NCBI GenBank assembly: GCA_934426255.1
Contig: CAKRYD010000029.1
Coordinates: forward strand, 1-30,272
DNA: 30,272 nt
DNA from: an uncultured Bacteroidaceae bacterium
Lineage (GTDB): Bacteria > Bacteroidota > Bacteroidia > Bacteroidales > Bacteroidaceae
Direction of reading: 5' to 3'
How positions within the stretch are numbered: position 1 is the first letter of the stretch; each line of letters begins with the position of its first letter. Of this stretch, positions 14,268-23,848 are shown piece by piece. A model generated the notes under the pieces. The model was not told where the DNA came from. It saw only the letters and a program-made list of their open reading frames with translations, and searched no databases. The position numbers were made by a program, and so were the translations under genes.

Positions 14268-17200
14268 TTATCGTGCCAGCGAGAACTTCATGCTCACGCC
14301 GAAATCCTGCGTGGTGGTGGGGTAGGCCGATGAGGTGAGCAGCGGTGTGGTGGTCTGCCTGTCGAAATAGGCACTCAACGTAAGCAGTTTGGACAGTGTG
14401 TAGTCGGCCATCAGAGACAGCTTAAAGGCCTTGTTGCCGCTCGTGGCCTGCGAAAGCTGTGTCACGATGTTGCGGTTCACGGCACTCTGGTTGCGCAGAG
14501 AGATGTCCAAACGTATATTGAGCGGATTGCTCATACCGGTCTCCGCGGGTGCCTCGGCCTCTTGTTCCTTGTTGCCGTTGCGGGCGTTCTTGGCACGGTT
14601 GTTGGTGATTTTGCGCCGTTTGGGCGTACCGAAAATCTTCAGGTCATTGATTTTGTAGCCCAATCCTATAACCATGTCGTTCGATAAAGCCTCGGTGAGC
14701 TGCTGCGAAGTCATGCTGAGCGTGAGCACACGTGTGCGGTTATACTTGAACGAGGCCGTGAGGTTGTTGTTAAATGTCATGCTGATGCCGCAGAACGGCG
14801 AGAAAGCTTCGTTGATGCTCACCGTCGATATGTCGAACATGCTCGACGGCACAGGCTGGCCCGTAGCCGTATTGTTGATGAATCCCATGTCGCCCATGTA
14901 GCTCATGTAGCTACTGAAAGTGTTGTAAGAGCCCACGGCATAGACACTCTTGTAGGCATGCTCAAGGGTGACGCTCTTGAAATTGCGTCTGAACCATCCT
15001 ATACGCATTAGCCCTCCGTAGCTCACATTCCAGTTGGGCAGCATTCGTGTGATGCTCGGAAATATGTCCAGGGAAGAGTTTTCGTTGCCTCCACAATAGG
15101 CAGCAAGAAATGCAGGGATCATCACGTCGGATGAGTAGGGATCGATGGTGCCGTTAGCCGGATCGAACGTCTTGCCTGCCAAGGATGTTCCGGCCGGATA
15201 TGGCACATCCTTATAGCGGGCCTCAAGGCGGTCGCGGAACGTGCCCAGATAGCTGATGAAGCGTTGGAAGGCTTTGCTCTGATAGCCGTTGTCGGCATTG
15301 CCGGTGCCTTCAAGGGCAGAGCGGATGCTGATGGTAGTCATTGTAAAGGCTCCCGACTGGGTTACGGGGCTTCCCTCATACATATACAGGATGCTGCGTG
15401 CCTTGTTTTGCGTGCGGTTGGCCGTGAGGTCAATCTTCAAGCCCTCTATAGGTTCGAGGGTGGCAGATACCTGAAGGTTGCGGCTGAGGTTGGTGGTTGC
15501 AGGCGAAGATGTGCTGTCTGACAACCATCCGCGACTGCGGGCCTTCTCGATATATCCGTCACCCGTGAGTCCGAAAGCAAAGTCAAGACCCGGTGACAGG
15601 CCGGCACGGTTGTTCTGACCAAAGAAATCGCCGACGTTGGGCATAAAGCCCGGAAGCGACATGTTGTAGTTGTCGGTATAGCTGATATTAAAGCTCCGGA
15701 GCATCATGGCCGTACGTGCAGCATAGCGGGCTATCTTATACCAAGCCCCTTCTTCGCCGGGTTTGACGGCGCGCACCGTGATTTTGATCTTTGCGGTGTC
15801 CTTGCTGAGAATCTCGATATTGTTCAGGTTCTTCACCTTGTAGCGTAGGGGATAACGCTTGCCGTCGCGACGAATGGCCGTGACACGTACCTTACGTGAC
15901 TTCTGGCCGTGGCTGACACTGAATGTCGAATCCTTGAACAATTGAATCTCTTTCTCAAAGAACTTCTTTTCCTTCTTCTTGTCTTTGTCCTTGTCGTCCT
16001 TCTTGGTGGAGCCTCCGCGATGTAGGGCAAAATACCTGTTGGTTTCCTTAAGGAAAGGCACTTTGTTGTAGAGGCTTTCCAGGTTAAAGCGACCATTGAG
16101 CTTGATGTTTCGCGAGTTGTCGATGGTGTTGCCCATAGGCGAGGTGCGATTGGCCAGCACAGCACCGCGGTTCCAATTGTAGGCTGCATCATAGGAAGCG
16201 TCGAGGTTGACCCATTCGAATATGGGGATTTTGTTGATGGGCAGCTTCCACGAAGCATTGAAAGACTGCTGGTAGCGCAGCGGAGTTCCGAAATGCTGTA
16301 TGCTGTGCCATACGGAATCCTTCCATGCTGTGTATTGGTCGGGATAGAGCTGCTTGTTGATGGGTGTGTAGGGCTCCTGTATCTCTGCGTTGGTGCCCGT
16401 TTGCAGGCTCGCGTGGATGTTGTTGGTGATGTCCCAAGTGAGCGACAGCGAGCGGTTCCACAAGAAGTCGCTCGACCATGTGAGCGGCAGAGAAGTATTG
16501 GAGAGGTTCTGCATGTCGCGTTCCTGCAGCTCATAGTAGGTGCGCGTAATGTCTGACATGAGGCTCAACGACTGTGGCAGGAAGTTGATTTTCTCGTCTT
16601 TCAGAATCTTCCACCAAGGCGATTTGCTCTTGATGCCCTTAAAGGGCTCCAGCGGCTTGTAGACGGGCGAATAGTCGTAGCCTGCGTTGAAGCGCCATGT
16701 ATCGTTCTTCTCCCAGGCCGTAGTTTCACCGGCCGTGTATTTGTGGCTATGGGCATAGCTGAGCGAGAAGTTGGCGGGATCCCATGGCATAGGGTGGTTT
16801 TTGGTGGCAATATCTACACGCAGGTTGCTGAGAGAAAAGTTACGGTCGATGCTGGTAGTCGTCGTGATGTCTTCCAAGGAATCGCGCTCATGCTTGGTAG
16901 ATAAGGCATCGAGCGCATCATTCAGCCGCATGTCGGTGTCCAAAGGATTGTATTTGGGTGCTGTCTTGCGGTGGTTGTACGAGTAGTAGAGTGGTGCCGT
17001 TATCTTGGCTTTCTCCGGGAAGAGCTTGCCCAATTGCACGTTGGTGGTGATGCTGTATTCGTAAAGATTGCTGTTACGCCTTTCATTGATGCCCTGCTCC
17101 AAGCCACCGAATCCACTCGTCTCTACATGCCCCGTCATGGCCAGTGTGGCCAGGTCGGACAGCTGCATGTCGAGCTTTGCACGTGCAGCCCAGCCACCTT

Positions 17201-20200
17201 CGTCGGTATAGTCTTGCAGACGGAGCTCGTTGACCCATACTTCCACACTTTTCACCGAGCGGGCATTGTTGCGCACACCAATCATCATGGTGCGTATCTC
17301 TCCTATGGAGGGATTGCCCATCACCGTGATTTTGTTGTTGGGACGGTCGGCATCATATTCCGAGTAGGCCGTGGTGTATGAGGCCAGTCCCAAAGACTTC
17401 TGCATGTTGCGATTCTTTTTGGTGGCAGTGAAAACCGACAGGTCGATGTCGAGCATGTTGTCTTCGGGCCATACGGCCTTGCAGTCTGCCAGTGTATAGG
17501 TGTCGTACCATTTGGCCGGAGTTACCTTGAGTGGAATCTCATATTCATAGTAGTTGTTCTTGTAGTCCGAGCCAAAACGGATGAAAACACTGGTTTCGTC
17601 GCTCTTGAGTGAAGCATCATTGGTCAGTGCATTGGCATGGGCAAACATCTGAATGTGCTTATACTGGCGCAAGTCGAGGCTTGTCTTTTTGTAGACTGCA
17701 CGGGCATCGCCGGGTGCAAGGTCCTTGACTGTGATGTTGAGTGCCTGCTCATTGTTCTCGCGTAACTGGCTGCCTGCTCTGTCGACATCGCGTGAGACAC
17801 CCGGCGGCAATACATAGTTGACAGGCGTCTTGTTGTTGTTCTCCTCAAGACTGACGGCCGACACTTCCAGCCGACCCGTGGCATTTTGGGATGCATTGCC
17901 GCTCAGTGATTGCTTGTAGCTGCGCCATACGCCTCTGACCAGTTCCAAAGTGCCGAAACGCAAGACAATGGGCTGTGAGAAATTGGTGAGGAACATGCGC
18001 ATGAAACGTATGCTCGAGAAATCGTTGATGTTGCCTTCTCTCTTTTGATATTCGCGCAGGGGAATCCGGTACAGATACCAGTTTACCGTGGGCTTTTGGC
18101 CGTTGCGCAGGGTCACTACCGCCTGACGACGGTCTACAATGTAGCCGGTACCCACATTCATGCTGTCGGGGCTCAAGTGAATGCGATACTGATAATAGTT
18201 GTTGTACTCGTTGAGGGTATAGTCTTTGTTGATGTCTTCGGCATCGGGTGTAGTCTTGTAGGCAGTGCTGTAGCGTTCGGGCGAATTTTCAGAATCTACC
18301 GAGTTGCCTTCAGGATTATTGATTCTCATGTAGCGCTGCAGGATGGGCGTGCGCTGCGCATCATAGTCAGAGCCGCGGTAATAGTGGTAGTCGTCGCCCG
18401 CAGGGTCGGCGGCAATGGAATCGTAGACAGCGGGATCTACCTTGCTGCGGATTTGTTCCAAATAGTTGACATATGTAGGAAACTGCAGCTCTTCTGCACT
18501 GGAAAGACCGTTCAAACCTATGTCTTGTCTGGCACGGGCCCCTGAGCTTGTATTGAACGCATAGGTAACTGTTGACTGTGTAGGTATATAGCCCCAAACG
18601 CCTTTCTTGTATTGGGTGGTGTCGCCGTTGAGCGGCATTCCACTCTCATAAAACTTATTTCCGTCCTTGAGAATATCCTCACTGATGTCGCCAAGGTTAA
18701 TGTAGAAGTCACCGCTGAAGTCACCTGCTTGTTCCCGTGTATAGATAAAAGGATCCATCATCCAGAACTCAATGTATTCGATGTTGGCGGTTTCGAAATC
18801 GATGCATCCGTTATCTATGGCACGCATCATTCCGCCCCAATGGTCGCGTGGGTGATTGAGCTTGCCGCGTGCATTCAGGTCGGGGTTAAGGTTGTATGGG
18901 CCTCGCTCCTCGGGATAATAGGCAAGGTTAAGCACATCGAGAGTAGTCGATTCACCGACTGTAAGTTCTCTGTTGGGAAAAAGCTCGGCACGCGATACTT
19001 CACGTACGTAGTGGTTGGACAGCTGTTCTAAATCGCTTTTGATGTGACTCGGTGTCAGTGACGAGCTGCGCCGGGTGAAAAGAGGGTCAATCTTGTACCA
19101 GCTCAATAGCGATCTGTTGAACCCGTACTCTATGTTGTTGCTCAGCGTGGCCTCCTTGAACATGAGGGGAGTACTGCTGATAGACCACTCCGAAGGCGTA
19201 CTTATGTCTATGGGTTGCTTTGTATCCTCAAAGTCATCAAGGTAAGATGCGTTGCTTTGGCTCTGATTATTCTTACCGGTGATGAGCTTGGCAAACTCAG
19301 CCGAGAAGTTGATCTGAGAGGGTTCGGTAGCATGTATGAATGGCAGCTTGTCGAGCATGTCGGTGAGCCATTGGCTCTTTTGCTTCCATGACACGTTCAG
19401 CCCCAACATCGTATTGTTCAGTGGCTCATTGCCCATCGCCACCTTAGTGGTGAGTGATTGCTCTTTCAAGTGAAGCAGGGTACCGCCTATTTGGAAGTTC
19501 TTTGTAAAGTCGTATTCCCAATTCAGTCCGAGCATGGTCTTGCGCTCAAAGGATTCTGCGGTACTTTCCAGACTGACGTTTATCGGCGTTCCTGCATCAA
19601 GGATGCTTTGGTTCAAAATGGTGACTTCACCTGTAGCATAATTGACACTGTAGTCACTGTTCTCCATCAATGTGACGCCTCCGGCAGTGACAACCACTGA
19701 ACCGCGAGGCACATTCATTGCTCCCAGCGAAATGACATTGCCCGATGTGGCCTTGTATTGTCCTGTCAGCACGTATTTGTTCTTCTCAACAATTTGTTGT
19801 GCAATGGTGCGTGTCGAGTCGTAGAGTTCTTGAAATTCGTATTTTTCGGCAATGACCTTGTCGCCCAATGCTTTTTCAAGATAGCTGCCGAAAGGTTCAA
19901 CGGAGGGAAGGTAGACGCGTCCTTGTGTGCGGTCGATGGTATAGCCTTCTACAAAGTCAAAGTATCCGTTGGGATTGGCGTTCATCTTGTTGTCAAGACG
20001 ATCCATGCCTAAAAGACGCAGCAACGGCTGGTTCTTAAAGCGTTCTTCTGGCAGATAGCTGAGATATACGCCTGTTGTGTCACTCAGATATTTTACATCC
20101 AATCTGAAATTGGCTTGTTCTATTGATGTGGCTCCCAAAGAATAGACGTTCTTCATCATGAGCTTCCAGTTTCTCATGGCAGGAGTGTTGGTCGCATTCT

Positions 20201-21698
20201 TTAAGGCTTTTACATACAGGCAGCTCTTGTTATCGGTTTGGTCGGTTGAAAACTCTCCGACTTGATAAGTCTTTCCCATATAGGTATATTCGTAGGCAAC
20301 GGCAAGCACCTGGTCGGTTTGAAGGGCCGTTCTTAGTGAAATATAGCCCAAACTCTTGTTGACGGTATATTCGGATGTGTTTAGTTTGCGGGCACTTTCC
20401 AGCTTTTCATAGTCCATGCCGCCTTTGAAACCGTTGATGGCTTCAAGTGCCGTTGCTGCAGTATTGATATCGCGTGCCTCGGGATATTGCGTATTGATAG
20501 TGGTGTAAAGGTCGTTTGAAGAGTTGGCCGGCTCCTTTCCTCCGGTAGCATGCCACAGCGTATTCATCACATCATGCTCTCCCAAGTCTTCAAAAGCCAC
20601 AATATTGCGTGTGTTGGTGGTTGTTCCGTTCTTGTTGGTTACCCAGACTTCAATGCGGTTGATGGTAATGCCGCTGTGGATATTTGGCAAGCCTTGCATC
20701 CATCTGTCGTAATTGTCGCGGAAGTAATAGGCAAGGAAAAAGTGGCGGTTAGCTTCATAATTGTCTGTTTGTATTTCAAACGTTGTCAATTGTGTGCCGC
20801 CGCGTGATGATACTGATTTGGAAACTGATTTCTTTTGTGATGCTACGGCTTGCAATTTCAGCTTTCCGAATTGTAAGTCCGTGCGTACACCGAATAAAGA
20901 ACTGGCACCTTGAATCAAGCTATTATTGGTGGGCATAGATATGTTGCCGCCTTCAATGAGCTTTACTATTTCGTCCTCTTTCCCTTCATACTGCAGCTTT
21001 AAGTTCTTGGAGTCAAAGTCAAAAGTAGATTCTGTATTATAGTTCAAGTTCAGATCCATTTTGTCACCGATTTTTCCTTGCAGGCTCAGGTTGAGCTTTT
21101 CGTCAAAGTCGAAGCCAAAAGTCTTGCGTTGTCTGATGGGCAGACTTGGATTGTCTATGCTTCTCATGTTAGCTCCGATTTTCAATTCGGCACTTCCTTG
21201 CGTCTTGATTTGCACGCCACCCGGCCCGAAAATCTTTTCAGCTGGTCCTAAGTCGAATTGCATGTCGGTGAAGTCAAATGCCTTTTTATTGCGGTTCTGA
21301 TACTCTTCGGCATTTTTCTTACGGTAGTAAGCTCTCATCGATTTGCGCAGGCTCCATTGGTTATATTCGTCCTTGCTCATCAGGAATGGAGTACTTAAGT
21401 AATTGTCGCCTATTTTCGTACCTATTGCATAACCGCCCTTTTGCTCGTCATATTCAGCTTCAGTCGTTATGTTGTCCGGGTCTCTCAAGTCACCCATGCG
21501 TTGGTCTAAGTCTTTTTGGCTTATAGGTGCAGTTTTTTTTATGCCGTAACGTGTTGTGTCATCTTGTTGGGCAGCCGGTCTTGTTTTCTGTGTTGGTAAG
21601 CTGGCTGATACGATACTTCCCACGGTCATGCCAATCCATATCAGGATAGGAACAATCGTGGCAGGTCTGAAATATGCAAAGTGCTTTTTATGCAACAT
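14268..21698 (-). CDS. sprA: T9SS outer-membrane translocon SprA (Sov)
   Basis: At 2476 residues this is the giant barrel that forms the protein-conducting pore of the type IX secretion system in the outer membrane. An N-terminal signal/anchor segment (PATIVPILIWIGMTVGSIVSA) is followed by the family-typical KIFGPGGVQIKTQGSAELKIG (about residues 156-174) and GKIGDKMDLNLNYNTESTFDFD. Long alternating beta-strand stretches follow, and the last strand ends in FGVSMKFSLAR, an outer-membrane barrel closing pattern. A highly charged Lys/Asp patch (KKDDKDKDKKKEKK, about residue 1895) sits in a predicted soluble loop. Length and features fit SprA/Sov well. It begins 29 bases after ruvA stops, the ruvA-sprA order seen in other Bacteroidetes. 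No other T9SS gene (porK/L/M/N, porV) is in the window. The C10 protease at 8654 is a likely cargo. Confidence 0.96.
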   Translation of the reverse strand: MLHKKHFAYFRPATIVPILIWIGMTVGSIVSASLPTQKTRPAAQQDDTTRYGIKKTAPISQKDLDQRMGDLRDPDNITTEAEYDEQKGGYAIGTKIGDNYLSTPFLMSKDEYNQWSLRKSMRAYYRKKNAEEYQNRNKKAFDFTDMQFDLGPAEKIFGPGGVQIKTQGSAELKIGANMRSIDNPSLPIRQRKTFGFDFDEKLNLSLQGKIGDKMDLNLNYNTESTFDFDSKNLKLQYEGKEDEIVKLIEGGNISMPTNNSLIQGASSLFGVRTDLQFGKLKLQAVASQKKSVSKSVSSRGGTQLTTFEIQTDNYEANRHFFLAYYFRDNYDRWMQGLPNIHSGITINRIEVWVTNKNGTTTNTRNIVAFEDLGEHDVMNTLWHATGGKEPANSSNDLYTTINTQYPEARDINTAATALEAINGFKGGMDYEKLESARKLNTSEYTVNKSLGYISLRTALQTDQVLAVAYEYTYMGKTYQVGEFSTDQTDNKSCLYVKALKNATNTPAMRNWKLMMKNVYSLGATSIEQANFRLDVKYLSDTTGVYLSYLPEERFKNQPLLRLLGMDRLDNKMNANPNGYFDFVEGYTIDRTQGRVYLPSVEPFGSYLEKALGDKVIAEKYEFQELYDSTRTIAQQIVEKNKYVLTGQYKATSGNVISLGAMNVPRGSVVVTAGGVTLMENSDYSVNYATGEVTILNQSILDAGTPINVSLESTAESFERKTMLGLNWEYDFTKNFQIGGTLLHLKEQSLTTKVAMGNEPLNNTMLGLNVSWKQKSQWLTDMLDKLPFIHATEPSQINFSAEFAKLITGKNNQSQSNASYLDDFEDTKQPIDISTPSEWSISSTPLMFKEATLSNNIEYGFNRSLLSWYKIDPLFTRRSSSLTPSHIKSDLEQLSNHYVREVSRAELFPNRELTVGESTTLDVLNLAYYPEERGPYNLNPDLNARGKLNHPRDHWGGMMRAIDNGCIDFETANIEYIEFWMMDPFIYTREQAGDFSGDFYINLGDISEDILKDGNKFYESGMPLNGDTTQYKKGVWGYIPTQSTVTYAFNTSSGARARQDIGLNGLSSAEELQFPTYVNYLEQIRSKVDPAVYDSIAADPAGDDYHYYRGSDYDAQRTPILQRYMRINNPEGNSVDSENSPERYSTAYKTTPDAEDINKDYTLNEYNNYYQYRIHLSPDSMNVGTGYIVDRRQAVVTLRNGQKPTVNWYLYRIPLREYQKREGNINDFSSIRFMRMFLTNFSQPIVLRFGTLELVRGVWRSYKQSLSGNASQNATGRLEVSAVSLEENNNKTPVNYVLPPGVSRDVDRAGSQLRENNEQALNITVKDLAPGDARAVYKKTSLDLRQYKHIQMFAHANALTNDASLKSDETSVFIRFGSDYKNNYYEYEIPLKVTPAKWYDTYTLADCKAVWPEDNMLDIDLSVFTATKKNRNMQKSLGLASYTTAYSEYDADRPNNKITVMGNPSIGEIRTMMIGVRNNARSVKSVEVWVNELRLQDYTDEGGWAARAKLDMQLSDLATLAMTGHVETSGFGGLEQGINERRNSNLYEYSITTNVQLGKLFPEKAKITAPLYYSYNHRKTAPKYNPLDTDMRLNDALDALSTKHERDSLEDITTTTSIDRNFSLSNLRVDIATKNHPMPWDPANFSLSYAHSHKYTAGETTAWEKNDTWRFNAGYDYSPVYKPLEPFKGIKSKSPWWKILKDEKINFLPQSLSLMSDITRTYYELQERDMQNLSNTSLPLTWSSDFLWNRSLSLTWDITNNIHASLQTGTNAEIQEPYTPINKQLYPDQYTAWKDSVWHSIQHFGTPLRYQQSFNASWKLPINKIPIFEWVNLDASYDAAYNWNRGAVLANRTSPMGNTIDNSRNIKLNGRFNLESLYNKVPFLKETNRYFALHRGGSTKKDDKDKDKKKEKKFFEKEIQLFKDSTFSVSHGQKSRKVRVTAIRRDGKRYPLRYKVKNLNNIEILSKDTAKIKITVRAVKPGEEGAWYKIARYAARTAMMLRSFNISYTDNYNMSLPGFMPNVGDFFGQNNRAGLSPGLDFAFGLTGDGYIEKARSRGWLSDSTSSPATTNLSRNLQVSATLEPIEGLKIDLTANRTQNKARSILYMYEGSPVTQSGAFTMTTISIRSALEGTGNADNGYQSKAFQRFISYLGTFRDRLEARYKDVPYPAGTSLAGKTFDPANGTIDPYSSDVMIPAFLAAYCGGNENSSLDIFPSITRMLPNWNVSYGGLMRIGWFRRNFKSVTLEHAYKSVYAVGSYNTFSSYMSYMGDMGFINNTATGQPVPSSMFDISTVSINEAFSPFCGISMTFNNNLTASFKYNRTRVLTLSMTSQQLTEALSNDMVIGLGYKINDLKIFGTPKRRKITNNRAKNARNGNKEQEAEAPAETGMSNPLNIRLDISLRNQSAVNRNIVTQLSQATSGNKAFKLSLMADYTLSKLLTLSAYFDRQTTTPLLTSSAYPTTTQDFGVSMKFSLAR

Positions 21699-21727
21699 CG
21701 TTTGCAGGCATTGGATAGTTGTTCCGG

Positions 21728-22327
21728 TTACAAGATTTTGAGAGCTTGTTTTACGATGGCTTCTACAGGCGTTGTCGGGTCACTTTCCAATATTTTCAAT
21801 ACTGCCTTTTTTGATGGGGCAGGTGCAAATCCCAGCATAGTTAATGCTTCGATGGCTTCGTCTCGGTTAGTGGCCTCAGCAGTGTTGATAATAGAACCAA
21901 TATGTGGGCTACCTTCAGTATAGGATGATGTTGGCAACTTGTCTTTTAATTCAACGATAACTCGTTGTGCAGTCTTCAGCCCTACGCCTTTGACGCTCTT
22001 AAGGGTGCGTTCATCGCCATTGGTGATGATACCGGCAAGTTCGGCCGGGCTGAATGACGATTGCATCATGCGTGCAGTATTTCCACCGATGCCACTAACT
22101 GTGATGAGCAGCAGAAATAATTCTCTTTCTTCTTTTGAGCAAAAACCGTAAAGCGTCCATTGGTCTTCGCGGATTTGTTCGTAGATATATAGTTTTACTT
22201 CCTTTTTTCCTTGGATGGCCGAAAAGGTATGGAGCGATATGTTGAGAGCATAACCTATGCCATTTGTTTCTATTACGGCCAAGGCTGGTGTCAGTTCAGA
22301 GAGAAAACCTTTTATATAGTCTATCAT
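21728..22327 (-). CDS. ruvA: Holliday junction branch migration protein RuvA
   Basis: RuvA binds Holliday junctions as a tetramer and loads the RuvB motor. The 199-residue product has the N-terminal OB-fold (MIDYIKGFLSEL...NGIGYALNIS), helix-hairpin-helix segments LLITVSGIGGNTARMMQ and SVKGVGLKTAQRVIVELKDK, and the C-terminal RuvB-contact domain (REAIEALTMLGFA-like NRDEAIEALTMLGFAPAPSK). ATG 22327 gives the conserved MIDYIKG start; an upstream ATG at 22345 adds six residues without support. It lies between engB (75-base gap, no promoter box seen) and sprA. Confidence 0.97.
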   Translation of the reverse strand: MIDYIKGFLSELTPALAVIETNGIGYALNISLHTFSAIQGKKEVKLYIYEQIREDQWTLYGFCSKEERELFLLLITVSGIGGNTARMMQSSFSPAELAGIITNGDERTLKSVKGVGLKTAQRVIVELKDKLPTSSYTEGSPHIGSIINTAEATNRDEAIEALTMLGFAPAPSKKAVLKILESDPTTPVEAIVKQALKIL

Positions 22328-22402
22328 CTTTTGCAGTGTATACAATTTATAAAACGTTGGTTAGGCCTGATTATTGTGTCACATACCGTGTTTTTAAAGA
22401 CT

Positions 22403-23017
22403 TCAAAGGTCTGTTTGGTGATAGCTGCTTAAGATTTCCTCTATGTGTGATAACAAAGCTTCTCGCCCTAATCTTTTTGTGGAGCTTACTGTATAGTGAG
22501 GCGGGAGTTCTTCCCAAGTGTTTTTCAAAGTATCGAGAAACCTATTTACACTTTTTGGAAAGCTCCCTTTGCGCGATTTGTCGCTCTTCGTAAATACTAA
22601 CGTGAAAGGTATGCTGTTTTCGCCCAGCCATTGGATGAAATCTAAATCAATTTGTTGAGGAGGCAAATTGCCATCAATGAGCACAAATAAGTTGCACATG
22701 TTGTCTCGTCCGGCGATATAACCTTGTATCATGTGCTTGAACCGTTGTTGAATGGACTTGCTACGTTTGGCATATCCATAGCCGGGGAGGTCTACCAAGA
22801 ACCATTCGTTGTTGATTAGAAAATGATTGATTAAGCAGGTCTTTCCCGGTGTCATGGATGTTTGTGCCAACCGCGAGTTGCCTGTAATCATATTTATCAA
22901 ACTGCTTTTTCCTACGTTGCTACGTCCGATAAACGCAAATTCAGGCAAATTGCCGGTTGGACATTGTGACAAATTTGCGCTGCTTTTCGTGTATTCGGCT
23001 TTATTGATGACTATCAT
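22403..23017 (-). CDS. engB: Ribosome biogenesis GTPase EngB (YsxC/YihA)
   Basis: This TrmE-Era-like GTPase, required for large-subunit assembly, has G1 GRSNVGKSS at 31-39, G3 DLPGYGYA from 76, G4 TKSD at 143-146 and a G5-like SSTK. The length of 204 residues is normal. The start at 23017 is set by AAAGGAG seven bases ahead and by the conserved VINKAEYTKS beginning; the frame stays open to 23086, but that stretch overlaps the promoter. It is probably the first gene of the engB-ruvA-sprA-acyltransferase unit. Confidence 0.96.
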   Translation of the reverse strand: MIVINKAEYTKSSANLSQCPTGNLPEFAFIGRSNVGKSSLINMITGNSRLAQTSMTPGKTCLINHFLINNEWFLVDLPGYGYAKRSKSIQQRFKHMIQGYIAGRDNMCNLFVLIDGNLPPQQIDLDFIQWLGENSIPFTLVFTKSDKSRKGSFPKSVNRFLDTLKNTWEELPPHYTVSSTKRLGREALLSHIEEILSSYHQTDL

Positions 23018-23049
23018 CGTTTCTCCTTTATTTATATGATTTGAACATA

Positions 23050-23057
23050 CAAAGATA
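23050..23057 (-). promoter_or_regulatory. -7 box for engB operon
   Basis: TATCTTTG on the minus strand fits TAnnTTTG exactly, giving a leader of about 25 bases with the ribosome-binding site AAAGGAG before ATG 23017. The -33 element is not clear at the usual spacing. Confidence 0.55.
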
Positions 23058-23106
23058 CTCCTAATTATAATGAATAAGGTGTACAAACAGACTTTTGTAT
23101 AATCAA

Positions 23107-23144
23107 AAACGCTTGACTATAACAAAATGTATAATCAAGCGTTT
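23107..23144 (-). terminator. Intrinsic terminator of tRNA-Asp
   Basis: AAACGCTTGA and TCAAGCGTTT (plus-strand 23107-23116 and 23135-23144) are perfectly complementary over 10 bases. On the minus strand the stem runs into TTTTTGATT. It separates the tRNA gene from the engB promoter. Confidence 0.85.
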
Positions 23145-23157
23145 CGAGTAAAACTAG

Positions 23158-23231
23158 CGGTGCGTACGGGACTCGAACCCGTGACCTCCTGCGTGACAGG
23201 CAGGCATTCTAACCGGCTGAACTAACGCACC
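23158..23231 (-). tRNA. tRNA-Asp (anticodon GTC)
   Basis: The minus strand begins GGTGCGT, pairing with ACGCACC, and ends with a G discriminator at 23158, giving 74 nt. The anticodon loop is CTGTCAC between the arms GCCTG..CAGG region, so the anticodon is GTC. The T-arm has the standard ACGGGTTCGAGTCCCGT. CCA is not encoded (CTA follows). It has its own promoter and terminator. Confidence 0.97.
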
Positions 23232-23268
23232 AAGTTGTTTCTATCAGCGTTTTCTCTCAAACGCGGTG

Positions 23269-23300
23269 CAAAGGTATGAACATTTTCCTTTCCTTCCAAA
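23269..23300 (-). promoter_or_regulatory. Promoter of tRNA-Asp
   Basis: Minus-strand TTTG (23300-23297), a 20-base spacer and TACCTTTG (23276-23269) fit the Bacteroidetes consensus TTTG-N19-21-TAnnTTTG exactly. It sits directly after the stop of the upstream GNAT gene. Confidence 0.8.
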
Positions 23301-23311
23301 TTTTCCGGTGA

Positions 23312-23848
23312 TTATTTTGCAAATATTTTTTGGAATATAATGGTGTCGGTGTAGGTGTTGCCGATGTACAGCCAATCTTTTAGCAGGCACGTTTGTTGGT
23401 AACCTGCTCGTAAAAAAAGTTTTATGGAAGCTTCGTTAGAAGTGCTGACGTACGAGTAGAGCTGATGCAGGTGTAGAAATTCCTGTACGTATTTTTCCAT
23501 TAGTTCGAGCACTTCTCTGCCATATCCTTTCTTTTGGTAGTCGCGTGCCAGCACAATCCCGATTTCTGCACGCAGGTGTCGCGGATTGAAGTCTACTATA
23601 TCAGCCATGCCAGCTACGGTTCCTTCTTCGGTTGATTCTATCATCAGTCTTAGCTGGCCATCTGTATAAATGTCATGGGTTCCTTTGGCAATAAATTGTT
23701 TCAGTAAATAGCGTGAGTAGGGTACATTGACCGAACTGATATCCCACAGGGTGGTATCGTTTTCCAATGTATATAACACTTCCAGGTCTTCCGGCTCCAT
23801 GGCTCTCAGACTTACTCTTTCTCCTTGTAGCAGGTTGGTCTTTATCAT
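23312..23848 (-). CDS. GNAT-family N-acetyltransferase (RimJ/SpeG-like)
   Basis: The 178-residue cytoplasmic protein begins with the RimJ/RimL-type ERVSLRAMEPEDLEVLYTLE. It carries the acetyl-CoA motif A as EIGIVLARDYQKKGYGREVL (pyrophosphate loop QKKGYG), followed by STSNEASIKLFLRAGY, the usual motif B region. It would transfer an acetyl group from acetyl-CoA to an amine; the substrate (protein N-terminus, amino sugar or polyamine) cannot be read from sequence. Its start overlaps the end of the glycosyltransferase gene by 4 bases, so the two are translationally coupled. Confidence 0.9.
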   Translation of the reverse strand: MIKTNLLQGERVSLRAMEPEDLEVLYTLENDTTLWDISSVNVPYSRYLLKQFIAKGTHDIYTDGQLRLMIESTEEGTVAGMADIVDFNPRHLRAEIGIVLARDYQKKGYGREVLELMEKYVQEFLHLHQLYSYVSTSNEASIKLFLRAGYQQTCLLKDWLYIGNTYTDTIIFQKIFAK

